Shown: in pieces, positions 46,528 to 61,424 of the stretch
How the letters are laid out: each line of letters starts with the position of its first letter
How positions within the stretch are numbered: position 1 is the stretch's first letter
Origin: Azotobacter beijerinckii
GTDB taxonomy: Bacteria; Pseudomonadota; Gammaproteobacteria; Pseudomonadales; Pseudomonadaceae
Reading direction: 5' to 3'
Length of the DNA stretch: 64,000 bases
NCBI RefSeq assembly: GCF_900110885.1
Contig: NZ_FOFJ01000008.1
Span: 62,001 to 126,000 of the forward strand
Translations under genes and position numbers: made by a program
Notes under the pieces: model-generated
What the model was told of the DNA's origin: nothing
Seen by the model: only the letters and a program-made list of their open reading frames with translations
Databases searched by the model: none

Positions 46528-47343
46528 ATGGCCAAGCATATTCTGATCGCCCACGATCTCAGTCCGGAAGCCGACATCGCCCTGCGTCGCGCCATCCAGT
46601 TGGCCGGCCAGTTGCGGGCACGCCTGACGCTGCTGCACGTGGCCTCCAGCCAGCCCTCTCCGGCGCTGCTGGCCAGGCTGCGCAGCGCCGAGGAACAGAC
46701 CCTGGCCAGCCATCTGCAGGGCCACCCGGTGCAGGATGTGCAACTGCGCCTGGAGGTGGGCCCCCATCCCGCCGAACTCATCCTGCAGTACATCAGCCTC
46801 GGCAACTGCGACCTGCTGGTGCTCGGCAGCCACCATCGGCAGCCGTCGCCGGGCTTCGCCGGCAGCGTCCAGGAGCGCCTCCTCGAGGCCTGCCCGATTC
46901 CCGTGCTGGTGGCGGTCGACCCGGCCGCCCCGCCCTACGAGCGCGCCCTCGTCGCCATCGACTTCTCCCCCTGCGCCAGCCGCGCCCTGCGCGCGGCCTG
47001 GCCGCTGCTCCCGCCCGGCGCGCAGCTGCATGCCCTGCACGTCCAGGAGGTCGCCGGCATTCGCGCCGAGGACAACCCGGACGAGCGCGCCTTCCAGCAG
47101 TCGCTCTTCGAACGCTTCATCGGCAGCGAATTCACCGCACTGCCGCCGCGCGCCGTGCAGTTCAGCCACGGCTTCCAGAGCGGCGAGCGCCACGACTGCC
47201 TGGAGGCGGCGCTGGCCAGCCGGCGCCCGCAACTGCTCGCCCTCGGCGGGCACAGCCGCGATGCCCTGAACGAGCGGCTGCTCGGCAGCCTGACCCGCCA
47301 CTACCTGGACAATCCGCCCTGCGACCTGCTGGTGATGCGCTGA
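46528..47343 (+). CDS. Universal stress protein, tandem UspA domains
   Basis: The 271-aa product contains two UspA domains. The first (1-~145) begins HILIAHDLSPEAD and ends in the ATP-type GSHHRQPSPGFAGSVQERLL; the second (~150-271) begins ALVAIDFSP and ends GGHSRDALNERLLGSLTRHYL. AGGAGG lies before ATG 46528. Tandem Usp proteins are stress-induced in pseudomonads, often under anaerobic or stationary-phase control; no control site is visible. It converges with the ParA-like gene, the stops being adjacent. Confidence 0.9.
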   Translation: MAKHILIAHDLSPEADIALRRAIQLAGQLRARLTLLHVASSQPSPALLARLRSAEEQTLASHLQGHPVQDVQLRLEVGPHPAELILQYISLGNCDLLVLGSHHRQPSPGFAGSVQERLLEACPIPVLVAVDPAAPPYERALVAIDFSPCASRALRAAWPLLPPGAQLHALHVQEVAGIRAEDNPDERAFQQSLFERFIGSEFTALPPRAVQFSHGFQSGERHDCLEAALASRRPQLLALGGHSRDALNERLLGSLTRHYLDNPPCDLLVMR

Positions 47344-48114
47344 TCAGCCGGCCGCTTCCAGCAGGTCGTGCAGCTCGACGAACTGGCGGGTCAGCTTGTG
47401 CCGCGGGTCGAGGTGGATCAGCGGCATGCAGAGCTGATGCGACTCGCGCATCCTCACCGAACTGCCGAGGTACACCGGCAGTACCGGCAGCTTTTCGGCG
47501 ACCAGCTCCTCCAGCATCCGCTGCGGCAGCGCCGCGTGCGGCAGGAACTGGTTGACCACGATGCCCTCGACCTCCAGATCCTCGTTGTGGTCCGCGCGCA
47601 GCTCGTCGATCTCGGCGAGCAGGCCGTACAGCGCCTGGCGCGAGAAGCTGTCGCAGTCGAAGGGAATCAACACGCGGTCGGCGGCGATCAGCGCCGAAAC
47701 CGTATAGAAATTCAGGGCCGGCGGGGTATCCAGGTAGATTCGCTCGTAATCCTCGGCCAGCTCGCCGAGCAGTTTGCGCAGCCGGGTGATCTTGTGCTTA
47801 GCCTCCAGCTTGGGCTGCAGGTCGGCCAGCTCGGCCGAGGCGGTGACCAGATCGAGGTTGGCGAAGGGCGTCGCGGTCACCTTGACCTGCGGCCGCTTGC
47901 CCACGCTGCCGGCGAGAACCTGCTTGAAGAAATCGGCGATCCCCAGCGGAATGGCCTCGCCACAGAGGCCGCTGAGGTAGTGGGTGGAGTTGGCCTGGCT
48001 GTCGAGGTCGACCAGCAGGGTGCGATAGCCCTGCGCGGCGCTCACCGCGGCCAGATTGCAGGCGATGCTCGACTTGCCGACGCCGCCCTTCTGATTGAAC
48101 ACCACGCGCCGCAT
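47344..48114 (-). CDS. ParA family ATPase, orphan
   Basis: The 256-aa protein has the deviant Walker A motif NQKGGVGKSS at residues 7-16, Walker A' LLVDLDSQANSTHYL and the Walker B-like IYLDTPPALNF. This is the MinD/ParA class that positions cargo on DNA or membranes. No parB lies next to it, so plasmid or chromosome partition is unlikely; orphan ParA proteins position other complexes. A counterpart (PA5028) occupies the same place in P. aeruginosa. The start is ATG 48114 behind AGGAGG. Confidence 0.88.
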   Translation of the reverse strand: MRRVVFNQKGGVGKSSIACNLAAVSAAQGYRTLLVDLDSQANSTHYLSGLCGEAIPLGIADFFKQVLAGSVGKRPQVKVTATPFANLDLVTASAELADLQPKLEAKHKITRLRKLLGELAEDYERIYLDTPPALNFYTVSALIAADRVLIPFDCDSFSRQALYGLLAEIDELRADHNEDLEVEGIVVNQFLPHAALPQRMLEELVAEKLPVLPVYLGSSVRMRESHQLCMPLIHLDPRHKLTRQFVELHDLLEAAG

Positions 48115-48182
48115 GCCGCCGCCTCCTTTCATCCGGTTCGCTGTATGCCTGCATTTAACCCCATTTCTGCACGGCCGTGCGC

Positions 48183-49109
48183 CTATCCCTTGGTGGTTTC
48201 CCGGAGCGCCTGCGCCTCCCGCGCCTCTCGCTCGATCAGCTCGGCGAAACGCCGAACCAGCGGCGAGGCTTCGTCCCGCCGGCGCACCAGCCACACCGCG
48301 GTGCTGGCGCCGGGATCGAGCAGGGTGCGGCAGACCACGCCGTCGATGCGCATGCGGCTGAACGAGGCCGGCAGCACGGTGACGCCCAGGCCGGTGGCGA
48401 CCAGCCCGATCAGGGTCATGGCCTCGCTGGCCTCCTGGACGATTCGCGGGCTGAAGCCGGCGGCCCGCGCCAGACCGAGCAACTGGTCGTAGAGCCCGGT
48501 ACCGAAGGTGCGCGGGAAGAACACGAAGGGCTCCTCGCCCAGCACGGCCAGGCGCACCCCCACCTCGCGACCACCCGCCAGCGGATGGTCGACCGGCAGA
48601 ACCGCCACCAACGGCTCGGCGAACAGCTCCAGCACCACCAGCTCCTCCGGCAAGGGTGCCAGCGGGCGCAGCATGCCGACCTGCAGCCGGCCCTCGTGGA
48701 CTGCCTCGGCGACGCCGCGGCTGCTCAGCTCGCGCAGATCCAGGTGTACGTCCGGGCAGGCCTGCCGGAAGGCCCGGATCGCCCGCGGGATGGTCGAGGT
48801 GAAAGGCGCCGAGGCGGTGAAGCCGACCTTCAGCTCGCCCAGCTCGCCGCACTGGGCGCGCCGGGCGACATCCACCGCCTGCTCCAGCTGGGCCAGCACC
48901 TGGCGCGCCTCGGGCAGGAACAGCCGGCCGACCGCACTGAGCGCGACCCGGCGGTTGGTGCGCTCGAACAGGCGCGCACCGAGCTCCTCCTCCAGCGCCT
49001 GGATCTGCTGGCTCAGGGGCGGCTGGGAAATGCCCAGTTGTTCGGCGGCACGACCGAAGTGCAGCTCTTCGGCGACGGCAATGAAATAACGCAGGTGACG
49101 GAGTTCCAC
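48183..49109 (-). CDS. LysR family transcriptional regulator
   Basis: The 308-aa protein starts at GTG 49109 with the common LysR N-terminus ELRHLRYFIAVAEELHFGRAA; the helix-turn-helix covers residues ~17-40 with ISQPPLSQQIQALEEEL. The effector domain follows. It is divergent from the MFS gene at 49241; the intergenic region has the AT-rich dyad ATAATATATTGG typical of LysR boxes. It likely controls that transporter. Effector unknown. It corresponds to PA5029. Confidence 0.9.
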   Translation of the reverse strand: MELRHLRYFIAVAEELHFGRAAEQLGISQPPLSQQIQALEEELGARLFERTNRRVALSAVGRLFLPEARQVLAQLEQAVDVARRAQCGELGELKVGFTASAPFTSTIPRAIRAFRQACPDVHLDLRELSSRGVAEAVHEGRLQVGMLRPLAPLPEELVVLELFAEPLVAVLPVDHPLAGGREVGVRLAVLGEEPFVFFPRTFGTGLYDQLLGLARAAGFSPRIVQEASEAMTLIGLVATGLGVTVLPASFSRMRIDGVVCRTLLDPGASTAVWLVRRRDEASPLVRRFAELIEREAREAQALRETTKG

Positions 49110-49240
49110 GGCGGGTCCATTGATTCGCAATACATATCAAACCAGTCGAATAATATATTGGAACCCAGAAGATCGCCTCACCTATGCTGGCCGACATCCC
49201 GCCGGACAACCGACCGGCCATCGCCCCCGCCGAGGTCGAG

Positions 49241-50470
49241 ATGAACACCCTTGTCGCCCATCCTGCGCCAGCCGCGCCCCTGACCGAGAGGGGCACGGCG
49301 CAATTCCGCCGCACCAACTGGGCGCTGTTCGCCGGCGGCTTCGCCACCTTCGCCCTGCTCTACTGCGTGCAACCGATGCTCCCGGTGTTCTCTGCCGCCT
49401 TCGCCCTGAGCGCGGCGCAGAGCAGCCTGGTACTGTCGATCTCGACCATGACCCTGGCCGTCGGCCTGCTGCTCACCGGCCCGCTGTCCGACGCCGTCGG
49501 CCGCAAGCCGGTGATGGTCGCGGCGCTGTGTGCGGCGGCGCTGTGTACCCTGCTCACCCCGCTGATGCCCAGCTGGCACGCCCTGCTGCTGATGCGCGCG
49601 CTCATCGGGCTGGCCTTGAGCGGTCTGGTGGCGGTGGCGATGTCCTACCTCAGCGAGGAAGTCGATCCCCGCCATCTGGGCCTGGCCATGGGCCTGTACA
49701 TCTCCGGCAACTCCCTGGGCGGCATGGGGGGACGCCTGATCAGCGGCGTGCTGGTGGATTTTGTCTCCTGGCAGGCGGCGGTGGCGGTCCTCGGCGGCCT
49801 GGCGCTGCTCGCGGCGCTGGTGTTCTGGCGCCTGTTGCCGGACTCGCGGCACTTTCGCCCGACGCCGCTGAGCCTCGCCAACCTGGCCGGCGGGCTGCGC
49901 CTGCACCTCTCCGACCGCGGCCTGCCCTGGCTGTTTCTCGAAGCGTTCCTCGTGATGGGCAGCTTCGTCGCCCTGTTCAACTACATCGGCTACCGCCTGC
50001 TCGAGCCGCCCTACGACCTGAGCATGAGCCTGGTCGGCACGCTCTCGGTGGTCTACCTGTCAGGCACCTACAGCTCGACCCAGGCCGGCGCGCTGGCCGA
50101 CCGCCTGGGCCGCCACCGGGTGTTCTGGCCGTCAATCCTGCTGATGCTGGCAGGGCTGCTGCTGACCCTGTTCAGCGCGCTGGGGCTGATTCTCGCGGGC
50201 ATGCTGCTATTCGCCTTCGGCTTCTTCGCCGCCCACTCGCTGGCCAGCAGCTGGGTCGGCCGCCGCGCCCTGCAGGCCCGCGGCCAGGCCTCGTCGCTGT
50301 ATCTGTTCAGCTACTACGTCGGTTCCAGCGTGGCCGGCACGGCGGGCGGTTTCTTCTGGCAGCACGGCGGCTGGAACGGCGTCGGCCTGTTCATCGCCGC
50401 CCTGCTCGCCCTCGCCCTGGGGGTGGCCCTGCACCTCTCGCGGCTGCCGCCGAAGCAGCCGGTCGCCTGA
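49241..50470 (+). CDS. MFS transporter, YnfM-like
   Basis: The product is 409 aa from ATG 49241 (GAGG at 49232-49235); an ATG at 49184 adds 19 residues without a site. It has twelve predicted helices and the MFS loop motif GPLSDAVGRKPVM between helices 2 and 3. The YnfM/arabinose-exporter-like subgroup is suggested by RTNWALFAGGFATFALLY and the pattern PPYDLSMSLVG. It lies divergent from its LysR-type neighbour; PA5029-PA5030 are arranged in the same way. The substrate is unknown. Confidence 0.87.
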   Translation: MNTLVAHPAPAAPLTERGTAQFRRTNWALFAGGFATFALLYCVQPMLPVFSAAFALSAAQSSLVLSISTMTLAVGLLLTGPLSDAVGRKPVMVAALCAAALCTLLTPLMPSWHALLLMRALIGLALSGLVAVAMSYLSEEVDPRHLGLAMGLYISGNSLGGMGGRLISGVLVDFVSWQAAVAVLGGLALLAALVFWRLLPDSRHFRPTPLSLANLAGGLRLHLSDRGLPWLFLEAFLVMGSFVALFNYIGYRLLEPPYDLSMSLVGTLSVVYLSGTYSSTQAGALADRLGRHRVFWPSILLMLAGLLLTLFSALGLILAGMLLFAFGFFAAHSLASSWVGRRALQARGQASSLYLFSYYVGSSVAGTAGGFFWQHGGWNGVGLFIAALLALALGVALHLSRLPPKQPVA

Positions 50471-50510
50471 AAGAGGCCCTGCCCGGCAGCGCACAGCCGG
50501 GCCGGCCCGA

Positions 50511-50589
50511 GTAGGGTGGAAAACGCGCGCAGCGCTTTTCCACCTGAGGGTACCGATGGGTGGGAAAGGCCTGCGGCCGTTTCCCAGCC
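50511..50589. repeat. REP-like palindrome pair downstream of hemE
   Basis: Unit 1 (50511-50544) runs GTAGGGTGGAAAACG to CGCTTTTCCACC. Unit 2 (50559-50589) runs GGTGGGAAAGGCC to GGCCGTTTCCCAGCC. Both are hairpins of the same architecture as those at 21.1 kb but with a different core. They separate the convergent MFS and hemE genes. Confidence 0.65.
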
Positions 50590-50603
50590 GACGGAAAGAT
50601 GGC

Positions 50604-51671
50604 TCAGCGGTGATACTGCGCCGACAACTCGTGCACCGCCTCGAAGAAGGCGCCGGCATGGGCCGGGTCGACCTCGGGGGTGATGCCGTGGCCGAGGTTG
50701 AACACGTGCCCCGTGCCCTCGCCGTAGCGGGCGAGAATGCGCGCCACCTCGGTGCGGATCGCTGCCGGATTGGCATACAGCACGCTCGGGTCCATGTTGC
50801 CCTGCAGGGCGACCCGGTCGCCGACCCGGGCCCGGGCGCTGCCGATGTCGCAGGTCCAGTCCAGGCCCAGCGCCTCGGCGCCGCTCTCGGCCATGGCCTC
50901 CAGCCACAGGCCGCCGCCCTTGGTGAAGAGGATCACCGGCACGCGCCGCCCTTCGTGCTCGCGGATCAGGCCGTCGACGATCTTCCGCATATAGGCCAGG
51001 GAGAATTCCAGGTAGGCCGCCGACGACAGGCTGCCGCCCCAAGAGTCGAAGATCTGCACGGCCTGGGCGCCGGCGCGGATCTGTCCGTTGAGATAGCTGG
51101 TGACCGCCTGCGCCAGCTTGTCGAGCAGGAGGTGCATGGCCTGAGGGTTGTCGTAGAGCATCGCCTTGGACTTGCGAAAATCCTTGGACGAGCCGCCTTC
51201 GACCATGTAGGTGGCCAGGGTCCAGGGGCTGCCGGAGAAACCGATCAGCGGCACCCGGCCGTTCAGCTCGCGGCGGATGGTGCGCACCGCCTCCATCACA
51301 TAGCCCAGATCCTGCTCGGGATCGGGCACCGGCAGGGCCTCGACGTCCGCCAGGCTGGAAACCACCTTGCGAAAGCGCGGCCCCTCGCCGCTCTCGAAGT
51401 ACAGGCCCTGGCCCATGGCGTCGGGGACGGTGAGGATGTCGGAGAAGAGAATCGCCGCATCCAGCTGCGGATAGCGGTCCAGCGGCTGCAGGGTCACCTC
51501 GCAGGCCAGCGTGGGGTTCATGCACAGGCTCATGAAGTCGCCCGCCTTGGCCCGGGTCGCCCGGTATTCCGGCAGGTAGCGGCCGGCCTGGCGCATCATC
51601 CACACCGGGGTGACGTCGACGGGCTGCTTGAGCAGGGCGCGGAGGAAGCGGTCGTTCTTCAGGGCAGTCAT
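50604..51671 (-). CDS. hemE: Uroporphyrinogen decarboxylase
   Basis: HemE converts uroporphyrinogen III to coproporphyrinogen III in heme synthesis. The 355-aa length equals that of P. aeruginosa. Signatures are [16 protein letters not shown] near residue 22, [14 protein letters not shown] with the catalytic Asp, and FDSWGGSLS. It begins at ATG 51671 and follows gltD after a terminator, so it is probably transcribed on its own. Confidence 0.97.
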   Translation of the reverse strand: MTALKNDRFLRALLKQPVDVTPVWMMRQAGRYLPEYRATRAKAGDFMSLCMNPTLACEVTLQPLDRYPQLDAAILFSDILTVPDAMGQGLYFESGEGPRFRKVVSSLADVEALPVPDPEQDLGYVMEAVRTIRRELNGRVPLIGFSGSPWTLATYMVEGGSSKDFRKSKAMLYDNPQAMHLLLDKLAQAVTSYLNGQIRAGAQAVQIFDSWGGSLSSAAYLEFSLAYMRKIVDGLIREHEGRRVPVILFTKGGGLWLEAMAESGAEALGLDWTCDIGSARARVGDRVALQGNMDPSVLYANPAAIRTEVARILARYGEGTGHVFNLGHGITPEVDPAHAGAFFEAVHELSAQYHR

Positions 51672-51718
51672 GGCAAGGTTCCGGCGAGAAAGTGCCGGGC
51701 ATTTTCGCAAAGCGCAAA

Positions 51719-51746
51719 GCAAAAGGCACGGCGGGTGCCGTGCCTT
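51719..51746 (-). terminator. Rho-independent terminator after gltD
   Basis: On the minus strand AAGGCACGG, loop CACCCG, CCGTGCCTT is followed by TT and GCTTT. The 9-base stem is perfect. It is placed 35 bases beyond the gltD stop and before hemE. Confidence 0.82.
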
Positions 51747-51780
51747 CTTGCGATCCGACGCCGGCGGGTGCCGGCAGGAC

Positions 51781-53229
<1,449 letters not shown>

Positions 53230-53268
53230 TCAAGCTGCAGCTGCAAGACACATCAGGATGAGCCGGCA

Positions 53269-53291
53269 AGCCTCGCGCTCGGCGCGAGGCT
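53269..53291. repeat. Hairpin between gltB and gltD
   Basis: AGCCTCGCGC (53269-53278), loop TCG, GCGCGAGGCT (53282-53291). The perfect 10-base stem has no T-run, so it would not terminate by itself; it could stabilise gltB mRNA or lower gltD read-through. Confidence 0.5.
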
Positions 53292-53305
53292 GCGGCCGAA
53301 GCTGC

Positions 53306-57751
<4,446 letters not shown>

Positions 57752-57948
57752 AGACACTCTCACCGGGCAGATTCTTTGCTTTCAAACGTGCTTGCCCACG
57801 CAACCGGGATCGCTCCCAGCATCGAACAGGCAAAAAGGGCAGGTATTGTCGCATACCCGCCCCCACACCACAAACGCCCGAGTCGTTTTCTCGTAGCAGG
57901 GTGTCGCGATCTTGAAAGATAAATCGAACCTGTCGTGTTAGAGCGATA

Positions 57949-59739
57949 TCAACGCGCCCCGGCCTCCTGCTGAACGCTGGCCAAAGTACGCGGCCAGGGC
58001 TTGCTGGCCTGCACCGATGCCGGCAGGTTCTTGATCGCCGCCTGCGCCTCGTCGCGGCTGGCGAAACTGCCGTAGGTGACCACGAACAGCGGCTGCCCCT
58101 GATGCAGCTTCCGGAAGTAACGGTAGCCTGCCCCCTGGGTGCGCACGAAGGATTGCGCACTGCTCTCCGAACGCGTACCGAGCACCTGCAGGGTATAGCG
58201 CGAAGCAGCCGACTGAGGGACCGGCGCCGATTGAGGCGCTGGTTTCGGCGCCGCCTGGGAGACAGGCGCCGGCTGAGGTACCGGTTTCGGGGCCGCCTGG
58301 GGGGCAGGTGCCGGCTGAGGTGCCGGTTTCGGGGCCGCCCGGGGGGCAGGTGCCGGCTGAGGTGCCGGTTTCGGAGCCGACTGGGGGGCAGGTGCCGACT
58401 GAGGTGCCGGTTTCGGAGCCGCCTGAGGGACCGATGCCGCCGGTGCCAGCTTCGCAACCGTCTGCGTGGCAGGGGCGGCAATCGCCGGGGCCGGCACGGG
58501 CTTGGCGGCCACCCGCGGCGCCGGAGCTGGCACAGGTATCTCGACCGACCTTGCAGCGACCGGCGGCGGGAGAGTGACGGACCTGGACTGAGGAGGCGGC
58601 GGAGCCGGCTGTACCGTCACAGGCGCCCGGGAGTCCACCCTCGGCGCATGCGCTGCCAGCTTGACCGGTGCCGGCGTCGGATTGGCTGGTGCCAATGCAG
58701 CCGCGGAGGAAGTGGCGGCCAAAACCGCCGCCGAGCCGGCCACCCCGATATCCTCGACGTCCGCCTCGCTCGCCGCCTGGGCCAAGGGCTCGCGCAGCAC
58801 CGGCCGGCTCTCGCCCGCCGGCTCGGCGACCGGAGCGCTCGGCCCTTCTGATGGCGGCTGCAATGCGACCGCCGGGGGCTCGCCTTCCGATCCGCCGCGG
58901 ATGAACCAGGCCGCCACAACGGCCAGGGCAACCGCAGCCAAGGCCAGCAGATGCTTCTTCGGCAAGACCCAGCCAGGCGTATCTTCACCGCCCTCTTCGT
59001 GCCCGAACTGCATCTCTTCGTGCAGCAACTCACGGGCAAACCGGTTGATTTCCCCTGGCCAACCGCCGGAGTCGCGGTGAATCGCCTCGACCTGCTCGTC
59101 GCTGAGCAACCCGATATCGCTCCCCGCCCCCTCCAGGCGCTGAGCCAGGTATTCGCGCGTGTCGTCCAGCGTATAGGGATTCAGGCGCAGCACATGGAAG
59201 CGCTCCTCGCCGCCGGCCAGGGACTGCAGACGCGTCACCAGCTCCGGCTCGCCGAACAGGAACACGCGCGGCCGCGCCACCACCGTCCCCGCCGCCAGGG
59301 CCAGCAGTGCATCGAGGGCAACCGTTTCCAGCAACTCCGCATCGTCCACCAGCAGGTAAACCTCCTGGCCCGCGGCGACCAGTTGCTCCACCCGCGCCAG
59401 GATCGATCGCTCGTCCGCATGCTCCAAACCGAGCCCAAGGGCGATCTGCCGCAGCAAGCCATCGACCCGCGCCGAAGCCCGCGCGGAAACCACAACGCAC
59501 AGCACCGCCTGCTTGTTGCTACTGGCCACCAAGGCCTGTCGCAGGAGCGTCTTGCCACTGCCCAGCGGCCCACTGACCACCAGTAGCAACCGACTGTAGC
59601 GGGCAAGGTGATGCAACTGACCCAGCACCTGCTTGCGCTGTGCCGGGAAGAACTTGAAGCCCGGCGTCCGCGGCGCAAAGGGGTCGTGGCTGAATTGGTA
59701 GTAGGTCAGGAGCGCTTCATCTGCGTGCAAACTGGTCAT
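57949..59739 (-). CDS. DamX-like AAA ATPase with SPOR domain and Pro/Ala/Lys repeats
   Basis: The 596-aa membrane protein has an ExeA-type AAA ATPase domain (about 10-245) with Walker A GPLGSGKTLL (57-66) and Walker B VYLLVDDAEL (127-136), one membrane helix (about 262-280), a Pro/Ala-rich periplasmic stretch, five 14-residue repeats (441-510), and a C-terminal SPOR domain (about 512-590) that binds peptidoglycan at the division site. PA5037 of P. aeruginosa sits at this position after aroB. It likely links cell-wall remodelling to division or pilus machinery. It starts 7 bases after the aroB stop. Confidence 0.85.
   Translation of the reverse strand: MTSLHADEALLTYYQFSHDPFAPRTPGFKFFPAQRKQVLGQLHHLARYSRLLLVVSGPLGSGKTLLRQALVASSNKQAVLCVVVSARASARVDGLLRQIALGLGLEHADERSILARVEQLVAAGQEVYLLVDDAELLETVALDALLALAAGTVVARPRVFLFGEPELVTRLQSLAGGEERFHVLRLNPYTLDDTREYLAQRLEGAGSDIGLLSDEQVEAIHRDSGGWPGEINRFARELLHEEMQFGHEEGGEDTPGWVLPKKHLLALAAVALAVVAAWFIRGGSEGEPPAVALQPPSEGPSAPVAEPAGESRPVLREPLAQAASEADVEDIGVAGSAAVLAATSSAAALAPANPTPAPVKLAAHAPRVDSRAPVTVQPAPPPPQSRSVTLPPPVAARSVEIPVPAPAPRVAAKPVPAPAIAAPATQTVAKLAPAASVPQAAPKPAPQSAPAPQSAPKPAPQPAPAPRAAPKPAPQPAPAPQAAPKPVPQPAPVSQAAPKPAPQSAPVPQSAASRYTLQVLGTRSESSAQSFVRTQGAGYRYFRKLHQGQPLFVVTYGSFASRDEAQAAIKNLPASVQASKPWPRTLASVQQEAGAR
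58210..58419 (-). repeat. Five tandem 42-bp coding repeats in the damX-like gene
   Basis: The DNA encodes five in-frame copies of a 14-residue unit of the form APKPAPQ(S/P)APAPQ(S/A), residues 441-510. Units differ by one to four residues. Such repeats can expand or shrink by slippage and would change the length of the periplasmic arm without changing frame. Confidence 0.85.
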
Positions 59740-59746
59740 GGCTTTC

Positions 59747-60850
59747 TCAGTGACTGGTCTGTTCCATCAGCATCCGGTAGTCGGTATCCAGGGTGGCCTG
59801 CAAGGCCTCGCGCGGGAAGTCCCCGGTCACCACCGCCTCGCCCAGGCGCCGGAGCAGCACCAGCCGCAGCTGGCCGCCCAGCACCTTCTTGTCGACGGCC
59901 ATGTGCCGGAGGAAATCGTCCGTACTCATTTCCACCGGCGGCACCACGGGCAGCCCCGCCCGCAGCAGCAGGCGGATACCACGATCACGCCCCGCCTCAT
60001 CGATCCACCCCAGGCGCCGGGACATTTCCAGGGCCATGACGGTGCCCGCGGCCACAGCCTCGCCATGCAACCAGGAACCGTAGCCCATGTGGGTTTCGAT
60101 GGCATGACCGAAGGTGTGCCCCAGGTTCAAGGTGGCACGAACCCCCGACTCGCGCTCGTCGGCACCGACCACCCGCGCCTTGGCTGCGCAGGAGCGGGCG
60201 ATCGCCTCGGTCAGGAGCGCCGTATCCAGGGCACGCAGCGCCTCCATGTGCGCCTCCAGCCAGCCCAGGAAGGGCTCGTCGCAGATCAGGCCGTACTTGA
60301 TCACCTCGGCCAGGCCGGCGGACAGTTCCCGCGCCGGCAGGGTCGCCAGGGTGGAGGTGTCGATCACCACGGCCTTCGGTTGATAGAAGGCGCCGATCAT
60401 GTTCTTGCCCAGCGGGTGGTTGATCCCGGTCTTGCCCCCCACCGAGGAATCCACCTGGGACAGCAAGGTCGTCGGTACCTGGATGAAGTCGACCCCACGC
60501 TGATAACAGGCAGCGGCAAACCCGGCCATGTCGCCGATCACGCCGCCGCCCAGGGCAATGAGCGTGGTACGCCGGTCGTGCCGCGCCGCGAGCAGGCCGT
60601 CGAAAATCCTCTGCAGGGTTTCCCAGTTCTTGAAGGACTCGCCATCCGGCAGCACGATGGTGGTCAACTCGCAGCCGGACAGCGTCCGGGTCAGCTTTTC
60701 CAGATAGAGAGGAGCCACAGTCTCGTTGGTGACCACCGCCACCTGGCGACCGGCCAGATGCGGAGCGATGCACTCCGTCCTGCCCAGCAGGTCGGCCCCG
60801 ATATAAATGGGATAACTGCGCTCGCCGAGATCAACCTGTAACGTCTGCAT
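59747..60850 (-). CDS. aroB: 3-dehydroquinate synthase
   Basis: AroB catalyses the second shikimate-pathway step, DAHP to 3-dehydroquinate, with NAD+ and a metal. The 367-aa product has [13 protein letters not shown] at the start, the NAD-binding [13 protein letters not shown] and [26 protein letters not shown], and the metal-binding [14 protein letters not shown]. It follows aroK by 51 bases. Confidence 0.97.
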   Translation of the reverse strand: MQTLQVDLGERSYPIYIGADLLGRTECIAPHLAGRQVAVVTNETVAPLYLEKLTRTLSGCELTTIVLPDGESFKNWETLQRIFDGLLAARHDRRTTLIALGGGVIGDMAGFAAACYQRGVDFIQVPTTLLSQVDSSVGGKTGINHPLGKNMIGAFYQPKAVVIDTSTLATLPARELSAGLAEVIKYGLICDEPFLGWLEAHMEALRALDTALLTEAIARSCAAKARVVGADERESGVRATLNLGHTFGHAIETHMGYGSWLHGEAVAAGTVMALEMSRRLGWIDEAGRDRGIRLLLRAGLPVVPPVEMSTDDFLRHMAVDKKVLGGQLRLVLLRRLGEAVVTGDFPREALQATLDTDYRMLMEQTSH

Positions 60851-60901
60851 GAAAGCCCCCGGATTGGAAAGGGCGCTAGGATAGCGCAGTTGCGTCCGGC
60901 T

Positions 60902-61420
60902 TTAACGAGGCGGCAGCATGTGCAGGCGATCGAGAATTTCTTCCACGACCATGCGCGGCGGACGCTCGTCGGTTTCCACCACCAGATCGGCGACCTCCCG
61001 GTACAGCGGGTCCCGAATGACCATCAGGTCGCTGAGTACCTGCCCCGGATCGGCAGCACGCAGCAGCGGGCGATTGCGGTCGCGGGACGTGCGCTCCAGC
61101 TGCTGGGCAACCGAGGCATGCAGATAGACGACCCGCCCCCCCGAGCGCAAGGCGGTGCGATTCTCGAGCCGCAGCACGGCACCGCCACCCGTGGCGAGTA
61201 CGATGCCGTCGTCCGTGCAAAGTTCCCCAATCATCGCCTGCTCGCGCTCGCGAAACCCCGCCTCCCCTTCCACATCGAAGATCCAGGGAATGTCGGCGCC
61301 GGTACGCTGCTCGATTTCCTTGTCGGAATCCTTGAACGTCAACCGCAATTCTTTGGCAAGCAAACGCCCGATGGTGCTCTTGCCCGAGCCCATCGGGCCC
61401 ACGAGGATCACATTTCGCAC
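60902..61420 (-). CDS. aroK: Shikimate kinase
   Basis: AroK phosphorylates shikimate with ATP. At 172 aa it is of family length: Walker [13 protein letters not shown] (8-19), the shikimate-binding region [30 protein letters not shown] and the lid RDRNRPLL. The start is GTG 61420, four bases after the pilQ stop, so it is translated with pilQ. Confidence 0.96.
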   Translation of the reverse strand: MRNVILVGPMGSGKSTIGRLLAKELRLTFKDSDKEIEQRTGADIPWIFDVEGEAGFREREQAMIGELCTDDGIVLATGGGAVLRLENRTALRSGGRVVYLHASVAQQLERTSRDRNRPLLRAADPGQVLSDLMVIRDPLYREVADLVVETDERPPRMVVEEILDRLHMLPPR

Positions 61421-61424
61421 TGAC

